Made by a program: the position numbers and the translations under genes. This document shows, in pieces, positions 45,771 through 56,401 of a stretch of 64,000 nucleotides of DNA; the first letter of the stretch is position 1, and each line of letters begins with the position of its first letter. Origin of the DNA: Adenophora triphylla var. japonica (taxonomy: Eukaryota > Streptophyta > Magnoliopsida > Asterales > Campanulaceae); assembly GCA_022495995.1 (NCBI GenBank), contig JAFEMH010000332.1, positions 62,001-126,000 on the forward strand, given 5' to 3'. The notes under the pieces were generated by a model. That model saw only the letters and a list, made by a program, of their open reading frames with translations. It searched no databases and was not told where the DNA came from.

Positions 45771-48161
45771 CTAATGACTCCCTACGGGAAGTCGAGGCAC
45801 GTCCGCGAGAAAATCCGGATGTCGAGCTACCATCACCCCGAATCGCTGTCTCCCTGTGCCGGGTCCACATCTACCGACCTCCGAGATTGGCAAGAAAGCG
45901 CCGCCACAAAGACTCCTCAAAAGGCGGGTCAAGACATTATCGTGCCTCACCGACCTCACATAAGACTCCCGAGTGACCCGAAAAATCAAAGGGCGAGAGT
46001 TACATCACGCCTAAAGTATAAAGTACCGCATATAAAGAGGAAAGATAAAAGGCATACCCCGCCGCGCCACCGGGAGGAAGATGATCACCCCCAACCTCGT
46101 CGGCCTCTCGTGGGTGTCAAGTCAACTCGCACCTCCCCGTCGCCCATGTGCACATAGAAGTGGTCGGAGAAAGGGGGCATATCTACTATCTCAGAGGTGG
46201 AGCACCATCTCGCTCAGAATAATCGGATCCTGCTCTCCCATACCAAAGCTGAGCCTTCTCAGAGCTCCCCGTCGCACCACCCGTGGTGATCTCAGATAAA
46301 GAGCTACGAAATCTACGTATGGCATGTCAAGGCGGAAGTGATGAGCAGGAACCCCATATAGATACTCCATCCTCCTCGGCAGCCGATCCGGATACCACAT
46401 ATTCTTAGGAGGATGCTGTGGCGCATAAAGAGGAGCCCAAGAATGATGCTGTCTCGACACTCGCTCGCCCGTATACATCTCGTCGGCAAGCAATCCAACC
46501 AAGCAATCGGCGGGAAGCAAGAACGTCTCGAACAAAGACCCACAAATCGAAGCCTCGGGGTCCAAGGGAAAAGTAAAAGCTCGAGTCTACTGGGACCATC
46601 AAATACAAATTCTCAAATCGTATTCCCGAATCTGTCTTCGGATATCCCTCAACCCGGTTCTCCTTCCTCCAAGATCAGCAGACGGGCACATCCCGAGTCC
46701 GGTCCCGTAGGTGAACGGCGCAATGCCGAAGATCTCATAAACCCAAGCCTACAAAAGACAGAAAAGCAGACAGTTACAAAAGACGGAAAGACAAGTAACA
46801 AGTAAAGGGTAGTGAAAGTGACAAGAGCTAGCGTACCTCCAGCACAAAGTGGAAAGCATCGAAAGAAGAGGTGTTGGACCTCGAGACAGTGTCAAGGGCC
46901 CGGTACAGCTCAGCCAAGCCGGCCCCACCCCAAGAAATGTGCCGCACTAAGTCCAAGTCGGACAAGGCGCCCAATAAAGAGAATCGGCACACCGGGCCCG
47001 AGTTGGGAAAGAGAGCCACTGATAAACCATACCAGAGGAATCCCCGGACAAGTGCGTCCATCCCATACTGACCGACTGCTGATCGATCAATGGCAGCCTC
47101 TACAAGCCTCGTACACTTCCCCGCGTCAACACCGAAATTCCTGCTCGGCCGACGCTAGCACCAAACAAGCCAACCCGACGAGCCTTGTCGAATGCAAAGA
47201 CTCGTCAAAGGGCAACACTACATCCGTAAACCTCAACCCGGTGAGGACGGCAAAGTCAGTAGGAGTGATCGTAGCCTCACCCCAACTCAGATGGAAAGTA
47301 TGTGTCGTGGTCCCACCGTAACTCACGACACACCTTCACCACCGCATTACACTTCCGGTCCGACCCATCGTGCAACCATGTCAAAAAAGGGGCCCAAGCC
47401 CAAATTCCACACCATCTCGCGAGGACCACCCTCACCGGCCGGCAACAACGCCCACACTCACCAACCGCCTTAAGGGAACTACGTCCCTTCATCTTCTTCA
47501 TCTCGCAGTAAACACAAAGACAAAGTATGTGTGTCAAGATCGCATTTTAAATAAAAATAATTTGCACATGTATTCAATTATTGTTGTTAAATAAATTGTA
47601 CCTTCATCCCGACGCGGATCGGAGACCAGTGGACCCATGAAAATTCGAGACCCGCATAAAAGTCCGCCCGGTTGTGCAAGAAAAGAACGACCTCGAGGGC
47701 CGATAGTTACGCGAAGCTCGCCGTCTCCTAGCCTCGGCATTCCCGCCAGCGTCACTCCGATCACTATCCCCGGCATCAACATCCACCTCCTCTTCATCAT
47801 CATCACCACCACCATTCCCGCCATCACCACCATGGCCGCCACCACCGTTGCCGCCATAACCGCCGCCATCACCACCATGGCTGCCGCCGCCAGCTCCACC
47901 ATAACCGCCACCAATGCCGCCATGGCTGCCACCTCCATAACCTCCAAAACCACCTCCAAAACCACCACCCAAATCACCCCTAAAACTGCCGGAGCCGTGG
48001 CTTCCCCCAGCACCATGGCCACTAGCCCCTACTCCTCCACCGTAACCATGAAGATCACCCATGCCGCCGGTATATGAACCCAATGACTGATAATCCGGGC
48101 AATTCATCATGGAAATTACATCATCCACCCAATCTGGAGGATTCATGGCGAGTTTCTGCAC
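45771..48161 (-). pseudogene. Element 3 antisense gene b (Gly-rich front, plant mobile domain)
   Basis: Minus strand from ATG 48161 (MQKLAMNPPDWVDDVISMMN). A Gly-rich repeat region (GGYGGGSHGG-type units) leads to an acidic/basic patch DDDEEEVDVDAGD ... RRRRASRNYRPSR. A GATGAAG|GTACAA donor near 47602 suggests an intron. The mobile-domain signature follows: WAPFLTWLHDGSDR, then THTFHLSWGEATITPTDFAVLTGLRF (47326-47126), SWGGAGLAELYRALD near 46920 and a later tract at 46565-46191 (FLLPADCLVGLLADEMY). Frames shift repeatedly. PMD proteins such as MAIL1/MAIN have roles in silencing in host genomes; a role within the element is unknown. Confidence 0.7.
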
Positions 48162-48280
48162 AAATCAAGGGAACAAAAACAATTTTTCCGGCGAGAAAAC
48201 CTCCAAGAACTCGGCAGCAAGGAAAATTCCAGAGAAGAAGAAGAAGGTGTGTTGGAGAAGAAGAGTTCGTGACTCTTAAG

Positions 48281-48436
48281 GCCGATCGGCCGCTTTTTTA
48301 GCCAATGGGAGTCAAGGGCCGATCGGCCCTCCCATTTTGTGTTTCTTTGCCTGATCCAACGGCCAGGATCCCCTCCTGGTGACCCCAATCCTTGCCAAAA
48401 GGCCCCAGCCAATCAGGGCATAGGGCCGATCGGCCC
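48281..48436 (-). promoter_or_regulatory. CCGATCG box cluster upstream of antisense gene b
   Basis: Three palindromic boxes: 48280-48291 (GGCCGATCGGCC), 48315-48329 and 48423-48436 (GGGCCGATCGGCCC). They stand 120-275 bp upstream of the ATG at 48161. Confidence 0.65.
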
Positions 48437-48756
48437 TTCAATCCCCTCACCTGACGCGTGTCCCCCTCGGTCAGAGGGAGTTGACTGGCACTTAAATGCC
48501 TCTCCTTCCCGAGGAACTTCTCCCCTTTTCAAAAAAATTTTCCCCCTTTTTTCAAAATTCCCCTATTTCAAAAAAAAAAAAAAAAAAAAATATAACCGTT
48601 TTTTTAAAAAAAAAAAAAAAAAAAACCTTTTTAAATAAAGTCCTCTCTTTTTCATTTTTTATTTTATTTCAAACACTTTTTTGTTTAATTAATATTTTTT
48701 CGGGGTGACTCCCGTAAAGAATCAAATGCTTAGTTTTTTCCCACACAGTCCTTTCA
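48437..48756. other. Element 3 A/T-run spacer
   Basis: Two long A runs (about 48571-48590 and 48607-48625) and flanking T-rich sequence. No gene. CGGGGTGACTCCCG near 48700 is a short inverted repeat. Confidence 0.5.
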
Positions 48757-49166
48757 CACATATTTTTCAAAAGAAAATGTCAAGACTACACTGCTTGAAT
48801 TTTCCTTTCCACATTTTTCAAAAGAAAATGTCAAGACTACACTGCTTGAATTTTCCTTTCCACATTTTTCAAAAGAAAATGTCAAGACTACACTGCTTGA
48901 ATTTTCCTTTCCACATTTTTCAAAAGAAAATGTCAAGACTACACTGCTTGAATTTTCCTTTCCACATATTTTCAAAAGAAAATGTCAAGACTACACTGCT
49001 TGAATTTTCCTTTCCACATATTTTCAAAAGAAAATGTCAAGACTACACTGCTTGAATTTTCCTTTCCACATATTTTCAAAAGAAAATGTCAAGACTACAC
49101 TGCTTGAATTTCCTTTTCACATATTTTCTCTCGGAAAAATCAAGACTACACTTCTTGAATTTCCTT
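48757..49166 (+). repeat. 51-52-bp tandem array, eight units, before element 3 3' LTR
   Basis: Units of CACATTTTTCAAAAGAAAAT plus GTCAAGACTACACTGCTTG and a short TTTCC tail. The period is 51 bp for the first four, then 52 because of an extra T. The last unit is degenerate (CTCTCGGAAAAATCAAG). The open frames through it are periodic artefacts. Confidence 0.95.
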
Positions 49167-49389
49167 TTTTGAACTACGACTTGGCTTGATTCCTTTTGGG
49201 ATACGTAGGTAGCCCGACGTGGGTCCAGCCGCGTGACCTACCTGGTCATCTTTTTTGCGACTCAGATCGAGTCCCAACCTCACCTTCAAGATCATTTTCC
49301 TTACCTCCTGAAATCCCTTTTTTCAGGACGGATCCTCTCTTTTATCGTCGACCCCACTTGTCTTACAAGAAGCGTCGCCGAGGGGCTAC

Positions 49390-50468
49390 TGTTAGTACCC
49401 GGTCCGAAAAAAGGTATTCCAAATATCTGGCCCGGTTAATTAATAAAAAAGCCCTAAAGAAGCCCTAACCCTAAGGAAACCCTAAAAAGCTCATTAATTC
49501 TTCCGTACCGCCGCCCGTCGGCCGTGGAAGGTACGCCAGTTGGAAGAGCCGATCGGCCCTTTGCCCGTGCATTGGCCGATCGACCCTTTTATTTAGAGCC
49601 GATCGACCCTTCCCTCCTAGAGCCGATCGACCCTTTAGAAGCCCAGCCCAGGTACCGAGGTATTATAAATAGGGGTGCCCGGCTCCCCATATTCTCAACA
49701 TAATTTCTCCGGGAGAAGCAAGCCATACTTGCTTTAACCTTTATTTCCTCTTTTCCTCTCGAATCGCCAAGATTCGACCTCCAAGTCTTGCTACAATTGG
49801 TAAGACCCTCTTTTTAATATTCTTGTTCTTTATTATTGTCTTTATTATTATTGCTTGCATGCTTAGTATATTTTAATTGCTTTATCTCTTGCTTATGCCA
49901 TATATGCTAGATTTAGGGTTGTTTTAATATATTTAATTATTCATAGCCGAGGATGATCTAAGGTTTCGCCAAGAAACCCAATGGATCTAGGAACTATTTC
50001 TTTCCTTCCACCTTAGTTATAATTATCCCATGATCAACAATTCCCCAAGGATGAACATTGATTAGTGCACCTTCCGAGGGCCTAACTCAAAGGTTCTAGG
50101 GTGCGATCATCAATTAATTCTTTCTCTCCCCTCCTCCTTATGCATGATCCCGCTTCTTCTATCTATTCCCGTAAACACCACACACAACCAACACCCCACA
50201 TGCTAGAAAGACCGATTCATCGGGCAATAGGAGTGATAGCGTTTCTTCTTCTGTTGTAACTTGACCCCCGAACCCGATTAACTGTTTAGCCTTTTTTCAA
50301 AGCTTTGGGCTATATCAAAGTGGCGTGGCGACTCTCAAAATTTAAACTAATATTTTAATATGGTTTAAATCGAGTGTCACTAAATGAATATCCCATTTCG
50401 ATTCGACATTATATGATTAATTATTTGAAACTTCCGAATGCGCGTTGCATCGGGACGGGGTATTCACA
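49390..50468 (+). repeat. Element 3 3' LTR
   Basis: 1079 bp, starting TGTTAGTACCC after the purine tract GCCGAGGGGCTAC and ending TATTCACA, followed by the ATAAC duplication. It repeats the boxes (49549-49638) and TATAAATA (49664-49671). Confidence 0.95.
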
Positions 50469-50481
50469 ATAACACGCTTAC

Positions 50482-51328
50482 CTGTGGACATAATAACGGA
50501 GGTGGAGGCCTTTTGGTCTTCCGGGATAGTCAAAGATGCCTCCAATAAACCCTTAGGAGATCTCTTGTCTGGAGGGAGCCTAAAAAATTCTTCAACCTTG
50601 GTTAGAGTGTCTTCAGCAGGTGGGAACAGTTCTCCCCAGTCGATATCTGCATAAAGGCAAGAACAATTACAATTCAGTTTGTCTCAAGAATAGGAAGTCA
50701 CAAAAGTAAGAATTTAAGTACCTCCCTTGTTCCACTCGCTTGAAATCTCATTTCCTTCTCCAATAGATGCCCTATCAACAAAGAAAAATCTATTTTTCCA
50801 TCCCCTATCACTAGATTATGTGGTGCTCATTAGGGAACTCCTACCTGACCTCTTCCTAAAAAGGTATCTTTTGGAACCAAAGGGTTGAAGATCGTACGAA
50901 TATGCAATTTCATGGAGCCCTAGGTTTAATCCGTTCTCTCGGTTCACTTTAATGACAAAAGCAAAAACTCGCCAAGCCATCGGCATCAATTGAGCATAAG
51001 CGAGTTGGGTCTTTTGGAAGAACTCAGAAACCAACAAAGGAAAAGGGTAGCTGATCCCTAGAAGAAAGGGATACTCGAAGAAACAGATCCATTTGCGGGA
51101 AACGTAATCAGACCTAAGCTTTACGGAAAAAGGATGAAAAATTGTACCATTTGGGAAGTAGCATTGTTGTTTCATGGACTCTATTTGGGAATCACTGAAC
51201 AAGCAAGTCTCTTCGTCTGGTTTTGCAAGAAGGTTTTCGCAAACGAAATCATCGAGACTGATTTCTTTGGGGCCTTGTGGGGTTGGGACACTCTTAGTTT
51301 TGGTCGAGGACCACCTGGTCCTACCCAT
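50482..51328 (-). pseudogene. Element 2 antisense gene, exons 1-2
   Basis: Minus strand. Exon 1 is 50722-51328 (likely ATG 51328, MGRTRWSSTKTK) and exon 2 is 50482-50646, with borders GGAG|GTAC, TTTATGCAG and CCACAG|GTAAGC. Exon 1 resembles the Transposase_28 'gypsy-type transposon' family: FPNGTIFHPFSVKLRSDYVS, then ISYPFPLLVSEFFQ, MPMAWRVFAFVIKVN, and YDLQPFGSKRYLF. A TAA at 50817-50819 interrupts the frame, which then continues to the donor. The gene resumes in 33124-33949 beyond element 3. A possible 5' UTR intron starts at GTAACATTTC just upstream of the ATG. Confidence 0.75.
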
Positions 51329-51650
51329 GATTGACAAAGGAAAGAAAAAAGATAAACAATGGAAGAAGATGAGAAGCGGAGAAATGTTACCTTGAAAGAT
51401 GAACGGCGCCGTAACAGGGGTGAAAGAGAAGCTTTGAGAAAGCTTATTTATCCAAGCAGTTATTAAAAAGAAAAAGGATTCTTTTTTCAAAAAAGTTACT
51501 TTTCCAAGCGTTTCTCCCCAACCGTCCATTGACGCCACGTATCACTAAACCGTCCCATCAAGGCGGAGCTGGCGGTTGGGCATTTAATTGGACAGAAAAA
51601 CATTTTGCCTCTTCAGTTGCCTGCATAGCCAAATGTTTTTGGGGACAAAT
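51329..51650 (-). promoter_or_regulatory. Upstream region of element 2 antisense gene; purine tract
   Basis: Contains the presumed antisense promoter and 5' UTR (donor GTAACATTTC at about 51392). Its end, TTTTTGGGGACAAAT (51636-51650), is the likely polypurine tract of element 2. Confidence 0.45.
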
Positions 51651-52016
51651 TGTTGTGGGTATTTTTCAGCACGGTGACATCTTCAGTTGATCCTGCATAT
51701 CAAGATGTCATTCCACTGTAAGTATTGTTTTAATATTTACTTATTTAATATTTCCTAATATATTTATTCTTATTTTCCAGTAATTAAGAGAGAAGAAATG
51801 CAAGATATTCTCCAGCACGTTCAACATACCTTCAACGGCTAGGGCGACTTGGTCTCACGGAGGTTGAAAGGATAAGCATATATCCCGAGATTGTAGGAAC
51901 CGTATTTGACTCCTTGATACTTATTTATATTTAAGGGGAAATGGAGATGGAACACACTAAGGCTCAGACGCACACACACTCTACGCACGAACTGATTGTA
52001 ATCACCTCCATTCACT
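51651..52016 (+). repeat. Element 2 3' LTR, right end missing
   Basis: Matches 26001-26366 nearly base for base, then diverges at about 52005-52016, leaving off the last ~240 bp of the LTR. No target duplication could be matched to the left side. Confidence 0.82.
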
Positions 52017-53366
52017 TTTGACACGCTTGCTCTCTGAGACCCATTTGTGAAGTAACTTGGACATATTGGTGCCTTGATGCCTCTGCAAATTCCAGTTGAT
52101 AAGGTCTCTGCAAGTGTCTAAGTATGTCACGCGACATACCTTGCCAAGCAAGTTATGTCACGCGACAAACATGGCCAGTTTGCAGAGCCTTCATCTTTTC
52201 ATTTGTAACCTGATGTTTACCTTTTCCAATATATCAATCTACACTTAAAATAGCATATTTGAATACAAATCAGCATCATTTGCATCAAAAGAACATCGTT
52301 GTCATATAAAATGACACCTTTGCATTAAAGTAGCATCCTTTGCACTTAAAATGCCATTTTCATACCTAAAGTTGCATCTTTTGCATTAAAAATATAGTCT
52401 TTGCATTAAATGTGCATCCTTTGCACCTAAAACCCATTTTCATACATAAAAATGCATCCTTTGCACTAAAAATCATCTCTTTACAATCAAAGTAGCATCT
52501 TTTGCTTTCAAAATGATATCTTTATGCATCCTTTGCATATAAAATGCTATTTTTCACATAAAGATGCATCTTTTGCATAAAAATCTTTTCTTTCTATCAA
52601 AAAGCATCCTTTGCTAACAAATGGCATCCTTTGCTTCCAAAAGTGTCATCTTTTCATTAAAAATGTCATTTTTATCTTAAAACATGCATTCCCCATGTCC
52701 CTATTGGTATCCTTTGGAATGGACGGGTGTAAAGATCCTATCTTTACATCGTTTCTTCCATTAAAGGTGCCACAATCTCTTTAGAAAGTGATAGACCTTG
52801 AACCCTATATCTCCGATTATCACTTGAGAAGAGCATGATAGCTCCAATATAAGCTCAATCGTCTCATGGTGTAGGATTGATGGGCTAAGGTCACTCCTTT
52901 CTAAAGAACCTCATTTTGGACTCTAAAACGGTGTCCCTATCTCGATCACGCAAGACCCAAGGTCAAATAGCGATGATCATAAGTCCAAGATGAGGACGGG
53001 ATCAAAATCCCGAACACATAAAATACAAGGAATCCCGAGCGACAACCAACTAAATGGTTTGTACGTCCGGAAGACGACTTGGGACATTCCCCCCCTCTTT
53101 TCAACACATGCACACAAGAAAGCACGCAAGCAAGCACGAAAAATGGAATCTAGGGAGACTTGCTACGGCAAGGCACCTTGGGTGAACGACGATCCGTTCT
53201 TCCCAAGGAGTAACTTAACCTCCGAACCCTAAAAAAACCTTTTTTTCAAAGTTTTGAGGAAATCAAAATGGCGTGGCGACTCCGTTTTTCAAATTAAACC
53301 GGATGTTTTCAAACTCGCGTGAATCCTATCTAAAACAAAAATTTAGAATTTGGGCACACATTCACA
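52017..53366 (+). repeat. Element O LTR, right part
   Basis: Ends TTCACA just before a tRNA-Arg primer site. It holds two TATGTCACGCGACA boxes (52123-52138, 52154-52169). A 450-bp tract (52240-52690) is made of GCATCCTTTGCA/AAAATGCATC words. A TGGCGACTCCG copy of the primer-site start is at 53274-53284. It may be the continuation of 25145-26000 or a separate, left-truncated LTR of a related family. Confidence 0.6.
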
Positions 53367-53369
53367 GTT

Positions 53370-53387
53370 TGGCGACTCCGCTGGGGA
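53370..53387 (+). other. Element O primer binding site, tRNA-Arg
   Basis: TGGCGACTCCGCTGGGGA, identical to those of elements 3 and 4, three bases after the LTR end. Confidence 0.8.
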
Positions 53388-55000
53388 ATAACCCAAAGGA
53401 GAAAAGCTTTTATTTTCAAAATAAATGATACCCGGTATATAGGTGGAAACCACTAACCTTCCTGTATCGCTCCCTAACCCGGGGCTTGGGATAAAAGGTG
53501 GTTTAACAATCCCACGTACCGGTATCCCTTTTCGAAAAAAAAAATAGAAAGCTTTTCCCTTTGAGCGGGTTAGACGCTCGTCGCGGATTCCGTTAATCGT
53601 GCTTGCTTTCTTTGCCTTGCATTGCATCATTTGCATCTTGGGAATTGTGCATACTCTGTAAATTGAACAGGAAGGTGCCTAAAATGTTCGGGGAACAACC
53701 TGAAATTGCAAAGGAGTGGAACCTGGAAAATTGATCCATGTAGCCGTACGGCTTAATCCTCCCTGGATTCTGACCGGATGGCCTCATTGGCAATTCCACC
53801 AGGACAAAAATGGGGTTAATCTGGCAGCTTAGGCAGCTTAGGCAGCTTGGGGCTATTCAGTTCCAAAGTTGACCAGGCCCCAGAAAATTTACGTGCCTTT
53901 AACTGTTGCATTTTCCCCCGTCCCGAAAAATCATTCCTTTCAAAACACATTTCTGAAAATCTTTGTTTTAACTCAAAAAGGAACATTTTTAGGAGACCGC
54001 ACACTACGCGCACCTGATATATCCTGTACACTTTGCACGCACGTCCCTTTAACCCGGGGTGGTTGTTCAGTTGCAGTCACGGACAACCTTACGATGCTCC
54101 CGGGCGCGCATGGAATCACCCCAAACTCCCCATGGCAGCCAGTGTCGACCAATGCACAGTCCGTGTCACACGTTTCAAAAAAACCGTGACTTTTGGTTGG
54201 TTTTTGGTCTAGTCCGTGTCATATAGCCCAGTTGTATATCCCCGTAAAGGTCAAGCCTTAGTTCATAACGGAAGTCAAGGTCCTTCGCACAAGCGAAACT
54301 CTGTCAAAATTCTGACAAAGAAAAATCGGTAGAATCTTGACTCCGGCATTGACTTTGACCTTGACCCGCACGGAATGCGTAAGAGTCGAGACCGAGTCCT
54401 TGCCAAAATATCCAAATCTTTCGCTCAAGCGAAGCTCTGCCAAAATTCCGACAAGGAAAAATTGGCAAGATCTTGACCCGGCATTGACTTCGACTTTGAC
54501 TCGTGCACGGCGTATGCAACGAAGTTCAATGTGACACTGTGTCATCCGGCTTTTACCGCCCGACCCATGCTTATTATCTTCTCGGACATTACCGAAAAGT
54601 CAAAACGTCAATCGCGCAAGAGAAATTCTGCCGAAATTCTGTTAAGGCTGAAAGACGAGACTTTCCCGGTATTGCCTTGACTATAATCCGCATCGCTCGT
54701 GCGTTAAAAGTTCCTATGACCCGCTAGACCCGTTATGAGAGTTCTTCTCTCTCGGTCGGTGGGATCCGCGTGCCCTATAGGACCCTCGCCCGGGGCTGTC
54801 CACCCTGGGAGGTCGAAATACAGGTGGAATACGAGGGGCTTATAGACGTAGTGACGGAACCCACTGATCCAGGATCTAGAGTAGTTGTGAAAAAGAAGGG
54901 CAAACCCCCTTTTCCAACCAAATAGAAATTAAATAAAAGATATTGTTTTAAGTAAACTTGAACAATTAATGTAATCATAATTGCATGGTCCTATCTCTGA
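53388..55000 (+). other. Element O untranslated leader with a block conserved in element 4
   Basis: No gene. At 54771-54900 a block beginning TGCCCTATAGGACCCTCGCC and including CCACCCTGGGA, GTCGAAATACAGGTG and ACGAGGGGCTTATAG is closely matched at 59500-59632. GACCGCACACTACGCGCAC (53996) also recurs in element 4's 33-bp repeats. TTAGGCAGC is repeated three times near 53830. Confidence 0.65.
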
Positions 55001-55503
55001 AATCCCTAATCGAGACCTCCTCTGTCCGATCTCCGATTTTCCCATCTCGACCTTTCATGGTCAAATCCCTAATCGAGACCTCCTCGATCCGATCTCCGAT
55101 TTTCCCATCTCGACCTTTCATGGTCAAATCCCTAATCGAGACCTCCTCGGTCCGATCTCCGATTTTCCCATCTCGACCTTTCATGGTCAAATCCCTAATC
55201 GAGACCTCCTCGGTCCGATCTCCGATTTTCCCATCTCGACCCTTCATGGTCAAATCCCTAATCGAGACCTCCTCGGTCCGATCTCTGATTTTCCTATCTC
55301 GACCTTTCATGGTCAAATCCCTAATCGAGACCTCCTCGGTCCGATCTCTGATTTTCCATCCCGACCCCTCGCGGTCAAATCCCTAATCGCGACCTCCTCG
55401 GTCCGATCTCTGATTTTCCATCTCGACCCTTCGCGGTCAAATCCCTAATCACGACCTCCTCGGTCCGATCTCCGATTTTCGATCTCTACCTTCCAAGGTC
55501 CAA
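55001..55503 (+). repeat. 63-bp tandem array, eight units, in element O leader
   Basis: Units starting AATCCCTAATCGAGACCTCC, with inner CGGTCCGATCTCCGATTTTC and TTCATGGTC. The period is 63 bp, with 62 in the last two. Because 63 is a multiple of 3 several periodic frames are open on both strands; they are not genes. Confidence 0.93.
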
Positions 55504-55765
55504 TCTTTTTCGATCAATTAGGCTTAGGAGAAAAATGTGTTTTGAGCAAAATCTAAGCAAATAAGTGCATGTTACTTGAGCCTTCAGCCTAAACACTTAC
55601 CTCCGAGTCTAAACCTCGTTTACCCCGAGTCTAAACCTTGTCTATCCCTTTCCCGCAGCGAGAAAGAAGTAGGCGAAAATACCGGGTCAGCGGCCTTTCA
55701 GTGTGGAAGCCTTAGGTTCAGACAATTTAGCAGAACCGTCAGTTTTGTTAGCTCAAAGAGTCAGA
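55504..55765 (+). other. Element O leader, end
   Basis: Short noncoding segment between the array and the gag start. No motif recognised. Confidence 0.4.
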
Positions 55766-56401
55766 ATGGCCGATTTGAGGAAAAACAGCAGTGGTTCGGG
55801 TAATCAGATGACTAGGGAAGAAGAGCTAGCCTTAGCCTTGGAGAATAGTCGTAAGGCCCATGAGGAACAGCAAGCCATGCTCATTGATGCGCTCCGTCGT
55901 CATGGGATTCAGATAGTGGTTGAGTCCAATGGTTCCCCGGTTATGGTAGAAGATGAGACTCCAAAAGCAGCCATCTCAGCTCCCCTAGCCTATAACCAAT
56001 ACCTTCCTCCACCCACATATGATCCCTTGCTAAGGACCACTCCTCCTCAGTCCTTTCCAACATCCCAGGCCATTAGGGCTCCAATACCCTCGCCTCCTCA
56101 GATAAGACCCAACTTTGAATCCTCCCAAACAAATCCCAATATCCCTCAAAGTCCTCCCAGGTTCATTTCCTTCCATCAATATGCTCAGTCAACAAAGTTC
56201 ACCCCCGTGACTTTTCCGGCCCGTTTCTTTGGACACCTTGTACTTGCTCCAGCTGCCCCGTGGCCTCAAATCCCTCCACTTCCATCAGTACCATGGGCAC
56301 GTAACGGATCACTGCCTCAGTCTGCGATAGGGGATTCAGAAGCTAGCAGAAAAATGGAAAGCTCAAGCATCATGGCAGTCCAACCAGCGAAGAGTAGTTA
56401 G
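55766..56401 (+). pseudogene. Element O gag N-terminal fragment
   Basis: ATG 55766 (MADLRKNSSGSGNQMTREEE) gives about 211 residues. There is a charged helix (EELALALENSRKAHEEQQAML), then IQIVVESNGSPVMVED, then a long Pro-rich stretch. It resembles the N-terminal part of element 3's gag (RGHKVILMGNEVVDVED). The capsid domain and zinc knuckle are absent and a TAG ends it at 56401. It is followed directly by 3'-region sequence, so an internal deletion has removed the rest of gag-pol. Confidence 0.7.

Larger units (their letters stand above)
34021..50468 (+). mobile_element. Element 3: complete Ogre-like Ty3/gypsy retrotransposon
   Basis: 16,448 bp with LTRs 34021-35105 and 49390-50468 (TGTTAGTACCC...TATTCACA) and the target duplication ATAAC (34016-34020, 50469-50473). 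A tRNA-Arg primer site follows the 5' LTR, the primer type reported for Ogre. Gag, protease with G-patch, RT, two RNase H domains and integrase occupy 35943-43239. Two antisense genes related to the plant mobile domain lie at 43758-48161. A 51-bp array precedes the 3' LTR. The LTRs differ mainly near 34141-34166/49507-49525 and by CT in GCCCTAAG, so it is young. Coding frames are heavily broken. Confidence 0.95.
26001..52016 (+). mobile_element. Element 2: Tat-group Ty3/gypsy retrotransposon, split by element 3
   Basis: The 5' LTR is 26001-26605 (TGTTGTGGG...AAAACA), the primer site 26609-26626. Gag, protease, RT, two RNase H domains and integrase follow to 32304, then an antisense gene, and a partial 3' LTR at 51651-52016. 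Element 3 (34021-50468 plus a 5-bp duplication) sits in the antisense gene, so element 2 alone is about 9.6 kb. The 3' LTR lacks its last ~240 bp. It was inserted into the LTR of element O. Confidence 0.88.

Noticed and set aside
47534..48022. Ala/Val/Met-rich frame and Thr/Ala-rich plus-strand frame
   Set aside because: Shifted readings of the Gly-rich repeat in antisense gene b.
48705..49055. Repetitive protein frames near the element 3 3' LTR
   Set aside because: They reflect the 51-bp array. The frame is lost once the period becomes 52.
54975..55448. Long frames on both strands with 21-residue repeats
   Set aside because: They come from the 63-bp array in the element O leader; no codon structure or homology.
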